Origin: Rhizobium sp. 16-488-2b
Lineage (GTDB): Bacteria > Pseudomonadota > Alphaproteobacteria > Rhizobiales > Rhizobiaceae
Length of the DNA: 64,000 bases
Reading direction: 5' to 3'
Assembly: GCF_017741815.1 (NCBI RefSeq)
Contig: NZ_JAGHMF010000015.1
Location: forward strand, 124,001-188,000
The translations under genes were made by a program, and so were the position numbers. The notes below the pieces were generated by a model. That model was given only the letters and a program-made list of their open reading frames with translations, was not told the origin of the DNA and made no database searches. Below, piece by piece: positions 45,895-54,774 of this stretch (positions within the stretch are counted from its first letter, which is position 1; each line of letters opens with the position of its first letter).

Positions 45895-46712
45895 CCCGCC
45901 AGCTCCTCGGCGCGCTTGCGAGCGGCCGAAAGCGCCTTGTCGAACAGCGGCTGCATCGCATCGTCAGCCATCAGCACCGAAAGCGCGGCCGCCGTCGTGC
46001 CGCCTGGCGACGTAACGTTCTGGCGAAGCTTCGATGCGTCGTCGGGGGACTGGTGCAAGAGTTCACCAGCCCCCGCGACAGTTTCCCGTGCAAGCCGCAT
46101 GGCAAGGTCCGCCTGCAGGCCAAGTTTGCGGCCTGCTTCTGCCATGCACTCCACGAGATAGAACACATACGCAGGACCACTGCCCGAAAGGGCTGTAACG
46201 GCATCGATATCGGATTCGGAAGGCACCCACTCCACGGGTCCGGAGACCCTCAGCAGCGCATGCACCTGATCGCGCTGGTTCTGACCAACGCGGGCATTGG
46301 CGAAGGCGCCGGTGACGCCGCGGCCGACCATGGCCGGCGTGTTTGGCATGGCGCGAACCATCGCCGCTTCGCCAAGATGGGATTCGAGGAAACCGAGCGT
46401 CTTGCCCGCCGCGACCGAAACCACGACCGTATCGTCGCCGACGGCGCTCTTCACGGAGGGGAGCACCGCGTCCATCACCTGCGGCTTCACCGCCAGAAAC
46501 AGCACACCAGCCTTCAGTTCGGCGGGCAGCGCCGTCACATGCCTGGCGCCCGCCTCATTGATCGTTGCCATCATCTGAGCCGAGGGGCCGGGATCGACGA
46601 CGACGACGGAGGCACCGGGCACACCATTCTTCAGCCAGCCGGAGAGCATCGCGCCCCCCATGTTGCCGGCGCCGACAAGAACGATTGGACCCGAGGACGA
46701 CAGACCGGACAT
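45891..46712 (-). CDS. proC: Pyrroline-5-carboxylate reductase
   Basis: A 273-residue enzyme for the last step of proline synthesis, reducing pyrroline-5-carboxylate with NAD(P)H. It has a Rossmann N-terminus (IVLVGAGNMGGAMLSGWL), the AMPNTPAMVGRGVTG segment and the P5C-binding C-terminus (ALSGSGPAYVFYLVE, NVTSPGGTTAAAL). ATG 46712 follows the upstream gene's stop by 1 base; a GTG at 46724 would overlap it. The end lies within a RIME-type repeat. Confidence 0.95.
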   Translation of the reverse strand: MSGLSSSGPIVLVGAGNMGGAMLSGWLKNGVPGASVVVVDPGPSAQMMATINEAGARHVTALPAELKAGVLFLAVKPQVMDAVLPSVKSAVGDDTVVVSVAAGKTLGFLESHLGEAAMVRAMPNTPAMVGRGVTGAFANARVGQNQRDQVHALLRVSGPVEWVPSESDIDAVTALSGSGPAYVFYLVECMAEAGRKLGLQADLAMRLARETVAGAGELLHQSPDDASKLRQNVTSPGGTTAAALSVLMADDAMQPLFDKALSAARKRAEELAG

Positions 46713-46713
46713 G

Positions 46714-47214
46714 TTACGCTTCACCCACAGTTTCGAACAACACGGCTTCCATGGCGCGGTTGGCGTCCATGCCGGACCAGATCACGAACTGGAACGCCTG
46801 ATAATAGGTCTCGCAGGTATCAAGCGCGCTGGCGAGCAGCACCTCCACCTGACGGTTCGTCGGCTCGGCGCCGCCGGCAAGCAGCAGCGACTGGCGGAAG
46901 ATGATCACATCCTCCTGGCGCCAGACGTCGAAGTGACCCATCAGCACCTGACCGTTGATACCGGCCAGAAGCTTCGTCACTTCATTCATGCGCTGTTCGG
47001 GGATCTTGATGTCGAAGGCGCAGCCGAGATGCAGCGCCTCGAATTCCTCCATCCAGGAAAAGGAGACGTGATAATCCGTCCACTTGCCCTCGACCGTCAT
47101 CGCGATTTCGTCGTCACCCGACCGCTCGAAAGCCCAGTCGTTGTGGGCGGCGACGTACTCGATCATATCGACCGGGTTCGACTGACGCTCGACTTCCAAT
47201 TCCATGAGGCTCAT
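46714..47214 (-). CDS. YbjN domain protein
   Basis: A 166-residue protein of the YbjN family (sensory-transduction regulator-like, structurally akin to type III secretion chaperones). Visible parts are DMIEYVAAHNDWAFERSGDDEI, SFSWMEEFEALHLGCAFD and WRQEDVIIFRQSL. AAGAAGG precedes the ATG at 47214. It is coupled to proC (1-base gap), an arrangement common in rhizobia, but no link to proline synthesis is known. Confidence 0.88.
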   Translation of the reverse strand: MSLMELEVERQSNPVDMIEYVAAHNDWAFERSGDDEIAMTVEGKWTDYHVSFSWMEEFEALHLGCAFDIKIPEQRMNEVTKLLAGINGQVLMGHFDVWRQEDVIIFRQSLLLAGGAEPTNRQVEVLLASALDTCETYYQAFQFVIWSGMDANRAMEAVLFETVGEA

Positions 47215-47608
47215 GCAGCACCTTCTTGACCGGAGTGAATGCGTAACGACTTCGTCCAACGAGACACAAGCGAACACACGCAACTAACCCGGAAACCACC
47301 AACCCAGATGACCGTTGAACCGCTACCAGACTTACGCAGTGAACCTGCCCGGAGCTTACCAACTGCTTCGAATCATCATTTAAAATCAGTGTATAACGCA
47401 CCCGGTGGTGTGCCAGCCCCCTGAGGGCCGTTTTAGGGAACGCCACTGTGGAAAGGTGTTGGGAATTGGATTCAGAAGGAGGGTATAAACGACTCTGCCC
47501 ATTGGCTTTTTTGGCAGTGTCCACAGGTGGATAAACACACCCGCTTTTTTAGCCGAAGCAGCGGTGTGTCTCTCAAAGGCCACACCGCGCCCTGTCCCCA
47601 AACGGGAT
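47215..47608. other. 394-base non-coding gap with inverted repeats
   Basis: No gene is convincing here. Three related arms occur: ACACACC-CGC (47534-47543), GCGGTGTG (47561-47568) and CACACCGC (47581-47588). The middle one can pair with either neighbour. TGTCCACAGGTGGATAA around 47518-47534 resembles a pair of degenerate DnaA boxes. The part near 47215 must hold the promoter of the YbjN gene; I could not place it. Confidence 0.4.
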
Positions 47609-47881
47609 TTACTTGCCCTTGGCGGCAGGCTTGGATTCGAGCTTCGCCTCGAGTGCCGCGATACGCGCCAGCAGCGCATCATTTTCGTCGCGCGCCTTGA
47701 TCGCCATCTCGCGCACGACCTCGAACTCTTCCCGCTTGACCACGTCCATGCTGTTCAGCCAGCGTTCGGCCTGCGCATTGAACATCGTCTCGACTTCCTT
47801 GCGCACGCCCTGGGCGGCACCTGCGGCATCTGTCATCAGCTTTGCGAACTCGTCCATGATGCGGTTTGCGCCTGTCGTCAT
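47609..47881 (-). CDS. ubiK: Ubiquinone biosynthesis accessory factor UbiK
   Basis: A 90-residue protein of the UbiK/YqiC (BMFP) family: an amphipathic N-terminal helix (NRIMDEFAKLMTDAAGAAQG) and a C-terminal coiled coil (EFEVVREMAIKARDENDALLARIAALEAKLE in outline). In E. coli UbiK assists UbiJ in aerobic ubiquinone synthesis. It is divergent from lgt with a 193-base gap in which I see no clear site. Confidence 0.88.
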   Translation of the reverse strand: MTTGANRIMDEFAKLMTDAAGAAQGVRKEVETMFNAQAERWLNSMDVVKREEFEVVREMAIKARDENDALLARIAALEAKLESKPAAKGK

Positions 47882-48074
47882 GGCGGTTTACTCCCTTTGA
47901 AATAATGGCTTCCGGCCGCTCTCGGCCCTCAGGAATGAGGTAGGGCTTCGCCGTTAAGGATGCAAGCGCTTTGCACTGGATAAGCGGTCGCACTTATCTC
48001 GCATCACTAACAATCAACTTGACCCGCTGTTATGGCAAGGCCATCTTCCGCCCACATCAACGGATGGGATTACC

Positions 48075-48923
48075 TTGCAGACAGCTGCCGACCTTATGGC
48101 CATCATGCCGTTCCCCAATATCGACCCGATCGCCTTTGCAATCGGGCCCGTGGCCATTCACTGGTACGGCCTGGCCTATGTCGCCGGCATCATGATCGGC
48201 TGGTATTACGCGCGCCTCATCGCCGCGAACGACAGCCTCTGGCCCGGCAATGTCTCGCCGATCACCAAGGCGCAGCTCGACGATTTCGTCGTCTGGGTGG
48301 CGCTCGGCGTCGTCCTGGGCGGCCGCATCGGCTATATCCTGTTCTACGACATGCCCGCGATCATCGAGAGCCCGATCCGCGCCATCCAGATCTGGAACGG
48401 CGGCATGTCCTTCCATGGCGGCCTGACCGGCACGACGATCGCCATGATCATCTTCGCCAAGCGCAACAAGATCCCGCTCTGGAACCTCTTCGATATCGTC
48501 GCCGCCGTCGTTCCCGTCGGCCTGTTCTTCGGCCGCATCGCCAACTTTATCAACGGCGAGCTCTGGGGCCGGCTGACGGACGTGCCTTGGGCCGTGGTCT
48601 TCCCGACCGGCGGCCCTTTCGCACGCCATCCGAGCCAGCTTTATGAAGCGGGCCTCGAAGGCATCGTGCTGGTTCTCGCGCTCGCCGCCCTCATCTACGG
48701 CATGAAGGCGCTGAAGACCCCAGGCTTCGTCGCCGGCGTCTTCGTCTGCGGCTACGCGCTGTCGCGCATCTTCGTCGAGTTCTTCCGTGAACCTGACGCA
48801 CAACTCGGCTACCTTCTCGGCACCAACTGGCTGACGATGGGCATGGTCCTGTCTTCGCCGATGATCCTGCTGGGCCTCTGGGCCATGATCCGCGCCCGTC
48901 GTCAGGCTGCCCTGCAGTCCTGA
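48075..48923 (+). CDS. lgt: Prolipoprotein diacylglyceryl transferase
   Basis: A 282-residue inner-membrane enzyme that adds diacylglycerol from phosphatidylglycerol to the lipobox Cys of prolipoproteins. About seven transmembrane segments are seen, with the Lgt signature [14 protein letters not shown] and the conserved HGGLTG and GGRIGY motifs. The likely start is TTG 48075 (MQTAADLM); ATG 48096 is possible. It heads a same-strand run with the MidA-type, pgeF and M24 genes. Two lipoproteins in this window would be substrates. Confidence 0.95.
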   Translation: MQTAADLMAIMPFPNIDPIAFAIGPVAIHWYGLAYVAGIMIGWYYARLIAANDSLWPGNVSPITKAQLDDFVVWVALGVVLGGRIGYILFYDMPAIIESPIRAIQIWNGGMSFHGGLTGTTIAMIIFAKRNKIPLWNLFDIVAAVVPVGLFFGRIANFINGELWGRLTDVPWAVVFPTGGPFARHPSQLYEAGLEGIVLVLALAALIYGMKALKTPGFVAGVFVCGYALSRIFVEFFREPDAQLGYLLGTNWLTMGMVLSSPMILLGLWAMIRARRQAALQS

Positions 48924-48946
48924 TCGCGGCACCGGAGGAGGAGAAC

Positions 48947-50047
48947 ATGACCACCGCACTCGGTGAGAAGATCAAGGCTATCATTCAGGCGAACGGTCCG
49001 ATCAGCGTCACCGATTACTTTTCGCTGTGCCTCGCCGATCCCGAATACGGATATTACAAGACCAAGGAACCCTTCGGCAGTTCCGGCGACTTCGTCACCG
49101 CACCCGAGGTCAGCCAGCTCTTCGGCGAGATGATCGGCGTCTTCATCGTCCACGCATGGCAGCGCCACGGCACGCCTTTAGATGTGAAGCTGGTCGAGAT
49201 CGGCCCCGGACGCGGCACGATGATGTCGGACATGCTGCGCGTCATAGAGCGCCTCGCGCCGCCACTCTTCGAAACGATGACCGTCCACCTCGTCGAGACC
49301 AGCCCGCGCCTGCGCGAGGTGCAGGCGGAAACGCTCGCCGCCCATCAGGGCAGGATCAGCTGGCACGACGGCTTCGACGAAATCCCGCCGGGCCTCACCC
49401 TGATCGCCGCCAACGAACTCTTCGACGCCATCCCCATCCGCCAGTTCGTGAAGACCGCAACCGGCTTTCGCGAACGCATGGTCGGCCTCGATGTCGATGA
49501 CGAACTGTCCTTCGGAACCGGCGTCGCCGGCATCGACCCGCAGCTGCTCCCCGAGCAGGCAGCGACCGTGCCGCTCGGCACCCTCTTCGAGATCGCTCCC
49601 GCCCGTGAATCCGTCATGGTTGCCATCGCCGATCGGCTGAAGGCCTTTGGCGGCACCGCGCTGGCGCTCGACTACGGCCACCTGATCACCGGCTTCGGCG
49701 ATACGCTGCAGGCGGTGCGCATGCACGAGTTCGATCCGCCGCTCGCCCACCCCGGCGAAGCCGATCTCACCAGTCACGTCGATTTCCAGGCGCTCGGCGA
49801 GACTGCGGTGGCAGCCGGGCTCCACGTCAACGGCCAGCTGCATCAGGGCGACTTCCTGGTGGGCCTCGGCATCCTCGAGCGCGCCGCCGCCCTTGGCCGT
49901 GACCGCGAACCCCGCACCCAGCAGATCATCCAGGCCGCCGTCGACCGCCTGGCCGGCGAAGGCGAAGGAAAGATGGGGGAACTCTTCAAGGTGATGGCCG
50001 TTTCCCATCCCGCCATCGATCTGATGCCGTTCCGTTCCGTGGATTGA
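48947..50047 (+). CDS. SAM-dependent methyltransferase, NDUFAF7/MidA family
   Basis: A 366-residue class I methyltransferase. It has DPEYGYYKTKEPFGSSGDFVTAPE in outline, the SAM motif VEIGPGRGTMM and the ANELFDAIPIRQF segment. The mitochondrial orthologue methylates an Arg of complex I NDUFS2 during assembly, so a similar role on NuoD is plausible. It begins 23 bases after lgt with GGAGGAGGAG before the ATG. Confidence 0.92.
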   Translation: MTTALGEKIKAIIQANGPISVTDYFSLCLADPEYGYYKTKEPFGSSGDFVTAPEVSQLFGEMIGVFIVHAWQRHGTPLDVKLVEIGPGRGTMMSDMLRVIERLAPPLFETMTVHLVETSPRLREVQAETLAAHQGRISWHDGFDEIPPGLTLIAANELFDAIPIRQFVKTATGFRERMVGLDVDDELSFGTGVAGIDPQLLPEQAATVPLGTLFEIAPARESVMVAIADRLKAFGGTALALDYGHLITGFGDTLQAVRMHEFDPPLAHPGEADLTSHVDFQALGETAVAAGLHVNGQLHQGDFLVGLGILERAAALGRDREPRTQQIIQAAVDRLAGEGEGKMGELFKVMAVSHPAIDLMPFRSVD

Positions 50048-50142
50048 CAGGGCGCGCGCGGCGGGGTCAACATCGCCGCAATCGACAGCGCTTCGTCCGG
50101 CACACCGTCTGGGCGTCGCTAAAACAAATCGTGGAATGACCG

Positions 50143-50937
50143 ATGACACATGCGCCCTCCCCGGAACCGATCCAAAGCGCGCTGCTGAACGAAGCGACGG
50201 GCGACACAATCCAGCACGGCTATTTCACCCGCCAGGGCGGTGTCTCCGACGGCATCTATCGCGGCCTCAATGTCGGCCTCGGCTCCAACGATGAGCGCGC
50301 CAAGGTCGAGGAAAACCGCAGGCGCGTCGCCGGCTGGTTCGACCTGCCCGTCGAGCGGCTGGCAACCGTGCATCAAGTGCATTCGCCCGACGTCGTGGTG
50401 GTCGACGCCTCCTATGACGGCACCCGCCAGCCGGCCGACGCGCTTGTCACCGCAACCCCCGGCATCGCGCTTGGCGTGCTCGCCGCCGATTGCGGCCCGA
50501 TCCTGTTCGCCGATCCGGAAAACAGGGTGGTCGGTGCAGCCCATGCCGGCTGGAAAGGCGCCTTCACCGGCGTGCTCGAAAACACCATCGATGCCATGAT
50601 CAAGCTCGGCGCCAAGCGCGAGGCAATCGTCGCCTGCCTGGGCCCATCGATCAGCAAGGCGAGCTACGAGGTCGGTCCCGAATTCGTCGAGCGCTTCGTC
50701 AGCGAAAACGGCGATTACCAGCGCTACTTCACCCCGTCGGAAAAGCCCGGCCATTCGATGTTCGACCTGCCGTCCTTCACCATCGATCGGTTGCGTGCCG
50801 CCGGCGTCAAGGCCGAAAGCCTGGGCGTCTGCACCTACCCCGACAGCGAACGCTTCTTTTCCTACCGACGAACGACACACAGCCAGGAACCGGACTACGG
50901 CCGGCAGATTTCGGCAATTGCCATAAGGGAGATGTGA
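50143..50937 (+). CDS. pgeF: Peptidoglycan editing factor PgeF (multicopper polyphenol oxidase family)
   Basis: A 264-residue protein of the YfiH/PgeF/LACC1 family. The zinc site is intact: VHQVHS, AADCGP and AAHAGWKG. In E. coli PgeF prevents misincorporation of L-Ser into the peptidoglycan stem; older annotation calls the family laccase-like. It lies 95 bases after the methyltransferase and 5 bases before the M24 gene. Confidence 0.93.
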   Translation: MTHAPSPEPIQSALLNEATGDTIQHGYFTRQGGVSDGIYRGLNVGLGSNDERAKVEENRRRVAGWFDLPVERLATVHQVHSPDVVVVDASYDGTRQPADALVTATPGIALGVLAADCGPILFADPENRVVGAAHAGWKGAFTGVLENTIDAMIKLGAKREAIVACLGPSISKASYEVGPEFVERFVSENGDYQRYFTPSEKPGHSMFDLPSFTIDRLRAAGVKAESLGVCTYPDSERFFSYRRTTHSQEPDYGRQISAIAIREM

Positions 50938-50942
50938 CCGGT

Positions 50943-52094
50943 ATGGGCCTACACTTCGAAACCTCCGAATTCGCCGATCGCCTCGCGCGACTGACGCAAC
51001 AGATGCAGGAGGAGAAGCTCGATGCCCTCCTCCTCTTCGCCCAGGAAAGCATGTACTGGCTGACGGGTTACGACACCTTCGGCTACTGCTTCTTCCAGAC
51101 GCTGATCGTCAAGGCCGACGGCACCATGGCGCTTCTCACCCGGTCGGCCGATCTGCGCCAGGCGCGGCAGACGTCGATCATCGAAAACATTCATATCTGG
51201 GTCGATCGCGTCAACGCCGACCCGACCGTCGATCTGAAGAACCTCCTGGTCGAGATGGACCTGCTCGGCGCGCGCATCGGCGTCGAATACGACACCCATG
51301 GCATGACCGGCCGCATCGCAAGGCTTCTCGACACGCAGCTGATGGCCTTCGGCCAGATTTCCGACGCCTCCTACCTCGTCAGCCGCCTGCGCCTGATCAA
51401 GAGCCCGACGGAGATCGCCTATGTCGAGCGCGCGGCTGCCCTTGCCGACGACGCGCTGGACGCTGCGCTTTCGCTGACGAAAGCAGGCGCCGACGAGGCC
51501 GCGATCCTTGCCGCCATGCAGGGCGCGGTCTTTGCCGGCGGCGGCGACTATCCCGCCAACGAATTCATCATCGGCTCCGGCGCCGACGCCCTGCTCTGCC
51601 GCTACAAGGCCGGTCGCCGCAGGCTCGACGCCAACGACCAGCTGACGCTGGAATGGGCCGGCGCCTACGCGCATTACCACGCCGCAATGATGCGCACGAT
51701 CGTCATCGGCGAACCGAGCTATCGCCACCGCGAGCTCTACAATGCCTGCCTTGAGAACATCCAGGCCATCGAAACGGTGCTGAAACCGGGACATACGTTC
51801 GGCGATGTCTTCGACGTCCACTCGAAGATCATGGAAGAGCGCGGCCTCTCGCGTCACCGCCTGAACGCCTGCGGCTACTCGCTCGGCGCCCGCTTCTCAC
51901 CCTCCTGGATGGAGCACCAGATGTTCCACGTCGGCAATCCGCAGCCGATTGAGCCGGGCATGTCTCTCTTCGTCCACATGATCATCATGGATTCCGACAG
52001 CGGCACGGCCATGACACTGGGTCAGACCTATCTTACGACCGCCGCCGAACCGAAGGCTCTGTCGCGCCACCCGCTCGACTTCATCAACCTCTGA
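50943..52094 (+). CDS. M24 (creatinase/aminopeptidase P) family protein lacking metal ligands
   Basis: A 383-residue pita-bread-fold protein with an N-terminal creatinase domain and a C-terminal M24 domain (SRLRLIKSPTEIAYVERAA, then EFIIGSGADALLCRYKAG). The two Asp metal ligands of true aminopeptidase P are not conserved: the segment reads LEWAGAYAHYHAAMMRT where D and D are expected. It is therefore probably a metal-free hydrolase of creatinase or ectoine hydrolase type. The substrate is unknown. It begins 5 bases after pgeF. Confidence 0.88.
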   Translation: MGLHFETSEFADRLARLTQQMQEEKLDALLLFAQESMYWLTGYDTFGYCFFQTLIVKADGTMALLTRSADLRQARQTSIIENIHIWVDRVNADPTVDLKNLLVEMDLLGARIGVEYDTHGMTGRIARLLDTQLMAFGQISDASYLVSRLRLIKSPTEIAYVERAAALADDALDAALSLTKAGADEAAILAAMQGAVFAGGGDYPANEFIIGSGADALLCRYKAGRRRLDANDQLTLEWAGAYAHYHAAMMRTIVIGEPSYRHRELYNACLENIQAIETVLKPGHTFGDVFDVHSKIMEERGLSRHRLNACGYSLGARFSPSWMEHQMFHVGNPQPIEPGMSLFVHMIIMDSDSGTAMTLGQTYLTTAAEPKALSRHPLDFINL

Positions 52095-52207
52095 GTGACC
52101 ACCCTTTAGAATCGACAATTGACATTGCAGTGCCCCGACCGTCATAAAGTTGGCCGGGGCATATGCCGCGTGGCGACACGCGCACGAAAAGAAGGATGAC
52201 ACGAGGG

Positions 52208-53068
52208 ATGACGCGACTTGCGACAGCGCCCACGCTCATCGCCTGCCTTGCCCTGCTTTCAGCCTGCAACACCACGGATGCCCTCACGCCCCTCGTCGAC
52301 ATCGGCGACACCTCGGGCAGCATCCGCTCGACGCCGGTCACCCAGGGCGAGGTCGAGCGCATGGCCGGCACGCCGCGCCGCGCCCAGGCTTTTGCCTCTT
52401 CGCCGCGCGAGGGCGGCTACCACCCCGCCTATGTCGAGCAGGACACAACATCCGGCCCCATATCCGGTCGCGGCGCTCCGCCGACGACGATGCAGGCGCA
52501 GGCCTATGCGCTCGACGGCCAGACCGAACAATCGCCAAGAGCGTCTGCCGCCATCCGCAGCCAGCCCCTCTCCGAGCCGGTCTCCGACACCGTTTCGGAA
52601 CCTGTATCCAACGCCCAGGCCGAAGAGCAGGACATCGCCGACGCGGAAGCCAAGGAAAAGGCAACCGAGCCGAAGCGCACGGCGATGCTGACACCATCCG
52701 GCGCATCGACCGTCCGCTTCCTACCGATCATCGGCGCCCCCGTTCAGGCCGTGACGCCCTTGTCGCGGCAGCTCGGCGCCGAGGCGCGCTCGCACGGCCT
52801 CTCGATCAAGAGCTCCAACGACAACAGCACCGCCTTCATCCTCAAGGGTTACCTCTCGGCCTTTTCCGACAGCGGCAAGGTCACGGTGGTCTATGTTTGG
52901 GATGTGCTCGATAACAGCGGCGCCCGGCTGCACCGCATCCAGGGACAGGAGAGCGTTCCCTCGCAGGCGCAGGATCCCTGGGCCGTGGTTCCGGCCTCCG
53001 TCATGCAGCAGATTGCGTCCAAGACGATCACCGAGTTTTCCTCGTGGCGGGACGCCCGTGGCGGTTAA
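52208..53068 (+). CDS. Putative lipoprotein of unknown function
   Basis: A 286-residue lipoprotein: signal peptide and lipobox (ACLALLSAC), a low-complexity Ser/Pro/Glu-rich middle (about residues 60-150), and a compact C-terminal domain (RQLGAEARSHGLSIKSS... FILKGYLSAFSDSGKVTVVYVWDVLD). I do not recognise the family. Start 52208 places the signal correctly; ATG 52196 is also possible and adds four residues. It precedes prs by 106 bases. Confidence 0.75.
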   Translation: MTRLATAPTLIACLALLSACNTTDALTPLVDIGDTSGSIRSTPVTQGEVERMAGTPRRAQAFASSPREGGYHPAYVEQDTTSGPISGRGAPPTTMQAQAYALDGQTEQSPRASAAIRSQPLSEPVSDTVSEPVSNAQAEEQDIADAEAKEKATEPKRTAMLTPSGASTVRFLPIIGAPVQAVTPLSRQLGAEARSHGLSIKSSNDNSTAFILKGYLSAFSDSGKVTVVYVWDVLDNSGARLHRIQGQESVPSQAQDPWAVVPASVMQQIASKTITEFSSWRDARGG

Positions 53069-53174
53069 GCCACAAGCTTTTTGGAAATATCAAGGCGCAA
53101 GTCGCGTTTACCCTTGCATTCGGAAACAAGCTGGCTAAAAAGCGCGGCTATCAGCAGGCAACAGGCGGACCAAG

Positions 53175-54107
53175 ATGAAGGTTTTCGCAGGCAATTCGAA
53201 CCGGCACCTCGCCGAAGAGATCTGCAACTATCTTAAAGTGCCCTTGGGCAGAGCAACGGTCCGAAGATTTGCCGACCAGGAAATCTTCGTGGAAGTCCAG
53301 GAAAACGTACGCGGCGAGGATGTCTTCCTCGTGCAGTCGACGTCCTTCCCGACGAACGACCACCTGATGGAATTGCTCATCATGATCGATGCGATGCGCC
53401 GCTCGTCGGCCCGCCGCATCACCGCGGTCCTCCCATACTTCGGCTACGCACGCCAGGACCGCCGCGCTTCGGGCCGCACACCGATTTCGGCCAAGCTCGT
53501 CGCCAACCTGATCACCGAAGCCGGTGCCGATCGCGTCCTGACGCTCGATCTCCACGCCGGCCAGATTCAGGGCTTCTTCGATATCCCGACTGACAACCTT
53601 TACGCCGTGCCGATCCTGACGCGCGACATCAAGGCCAACTATGACATCTCCAACGTCATGGTTGTTTCGCCGGACGTCGGCGGTGTCGTGCGCGCCCGCG
53701 CGCTCGCCAAGCGTCTCGACTGTCTTCTGTCGATCGTGGACAAGCGCCGCGATCGCCCGGGCGAATCCGAAGTCATGAACATCATCGGCGACGTTACCGG
53801 CAAGGACTGCCTGCTGATCGACGATATCGTCGATTCCGGCGGCACGCTCTGCAACGCGGCCGACGCGCTGCTCGCCAAGGGCGCTGCAAGCGTTACCGCC
53901 TACATCACCCATGGCGTTCTGTCGGGCGGTGCGGTCACCCGCATCACCAATTCGAAGCTGCGCGAACTCGTCATCACCGACTCCATCCAGCCGACCACGG
54001 CTGTTCAGTCGGCGCACAATATCCGCGTGCTGACCACCGCAACGCTGATCGGCGAAGCCATCAACCGCACCAGCCAGGAAGAATCCGTCTCCAGCCTCTT
54101 CGACTGA
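53175..54107 (+). CDS. prs: Ribose-phosphate pyrophosphokinase
   Basis: A 310-residue enzyme making PRPP from ribose 5-phosphate and ATP, feeding nucleotide, His and Trp synthesis. It has the catalytic flexible loop region ([10 protein letters not shown]), the pyrophosphate-binding [12 protein letters not shown], and the ribose-phosphate-binding loop [21 protein letters not shown] precedes the ATG. Length and motifs are typical of class I PRPP synthetases. Confidence 0.97.
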   Translation: MKVFAGNSNRHLAEEICNYLKVPLGRATVRRFADQEIFVEVQENVRGEDVFLVQSTSFPTNDHLMELLIMIDAMRRSSARRITAVLPYFGYARQDRRASGRTPISAKLVANLITEAGADRVLTLDLHAGQIQGFFDIPTDNLYAVPILTRDIKANYDISNVMVVSPDVGGVVRARALAKRLDCLLSIVDKRRDRPGESEVMNIIGDVTGKDCLLIDDIVDSGGTLCNAADALLAKGAASVTAYITHGVLSGGAVTRITNSKLRELVITDSIQPTTAVQSAHNIRVLTTATLIGEAINRTSQEESVSSLFD

Positions 54108-54195
54108 GCTGAGACGGAATCGCTGTCAGCACTTCCTCCCCCGCGCCAATTCGGCTAGGATTATCAATGATATCCAGCCGACGGGAGGAAGAGGC

Positions 54196-54708
54196 GTGGC
54201 GACAATACTGAAATCTCCGATCAGACTGGCGATGCTGGTCATCCTTCCGGCACTCTCCGCCTGCACGGCGGACATGGGTCCCGGCTATGGACCGGGCCCT
54301 GGTTACGGACCCGGACCGGGCCCGGTTCGTCCCGCGCCACCGCCGCGCCCTCGCCCACCGCAGCCGCAAATGTGCACCATGGAATACGCGCTGGTTTGTG
54401 GAGAACGTGGCGGACGCACGCAGACCTTCGGCAATGCCTGTCAGGCCAACAACAGCGGCTTCAGGATCGTCGGTCGTGGCGAATGCCGCGCCGGGCCGCC
54501 GATGACGCCGGGACCCGGCCCTCGCCCGCCCCGTCCGCGCCCTCCCCATGAAGAACCGATGCCGCCGCAGCGGCCAGGTGGCATCTGCACGCGCGAATAT
54601 CGCCCGGTTTGCGGCGAGCGAGGCAGACAGATCAGAACATTTTCGAATTCATGCGAGGCAGGCAATGCGGGCTTCCGCATCGTCGGTCAGGGCGAATGCC
54701 GGCGCTGA
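54196..54708 (+). CDS. Lipoprotein with two Kazal-like domains
   Basis: A 170-residue lipoprotein starting at GTG 54196 after GGAGGAAGAG. The signal ends in the lipobox ALSAC. A Gly/Pro-rich linker leads to two similar Cys motifs, MCTMEYALVCGERGG... NACQANNSGFRIVGRGEC and ICTREYRPVCGERGR... NSCEAGNAGFRIVGQGEC, joined by a second Pro/Arg-rich linker. The pattern is that of Kazal-type serine protease inhibitors with a reduced Cys set (four per domain). Inhibition of a protease is an inference. Confidence 0.88.
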   Translation: MATILKSPIRLAMLVILPALSACTADMGPGYGPGPGYGPGPGPVRPAPPPRPRPPQPQMCTMEYALVCGERGGRTQTFGNACQANNSGFRIVGRGECRAGPPMTPGPGPRPPRPRPPHEEPMPPQRPGGICTREYRPVCGERGRQIRTFSNSCEAGNAGFRIVGQGECRR

Positions 54709-54735
54709 TTATGCTGACTCTCTAACGAGCAGCAC

Positions 54736-54764
54736 GTTTCCGGCCCACGGACGGGGCCGGAAAC
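54736..54764. terminator. Hairpin between convergent genes
   Basis: A perfect 11-base stem (54736-54746 with 54754-54764) with a 7-base loop between the Kazal gene and the convergent exported-protein gene. Neither side has a T run, so it may be a weak bidirectional terminator or an mRNA-stabilising hairpin. Confidence 0.55.
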
Positions 54765-54774
54765 GACTTGGAGC

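Noticed and set aside
47386-47682. Frames in the gap between ubiK and the YbjN gene
   Set aside because: They extend into ubiK in another frame and have no coding character.
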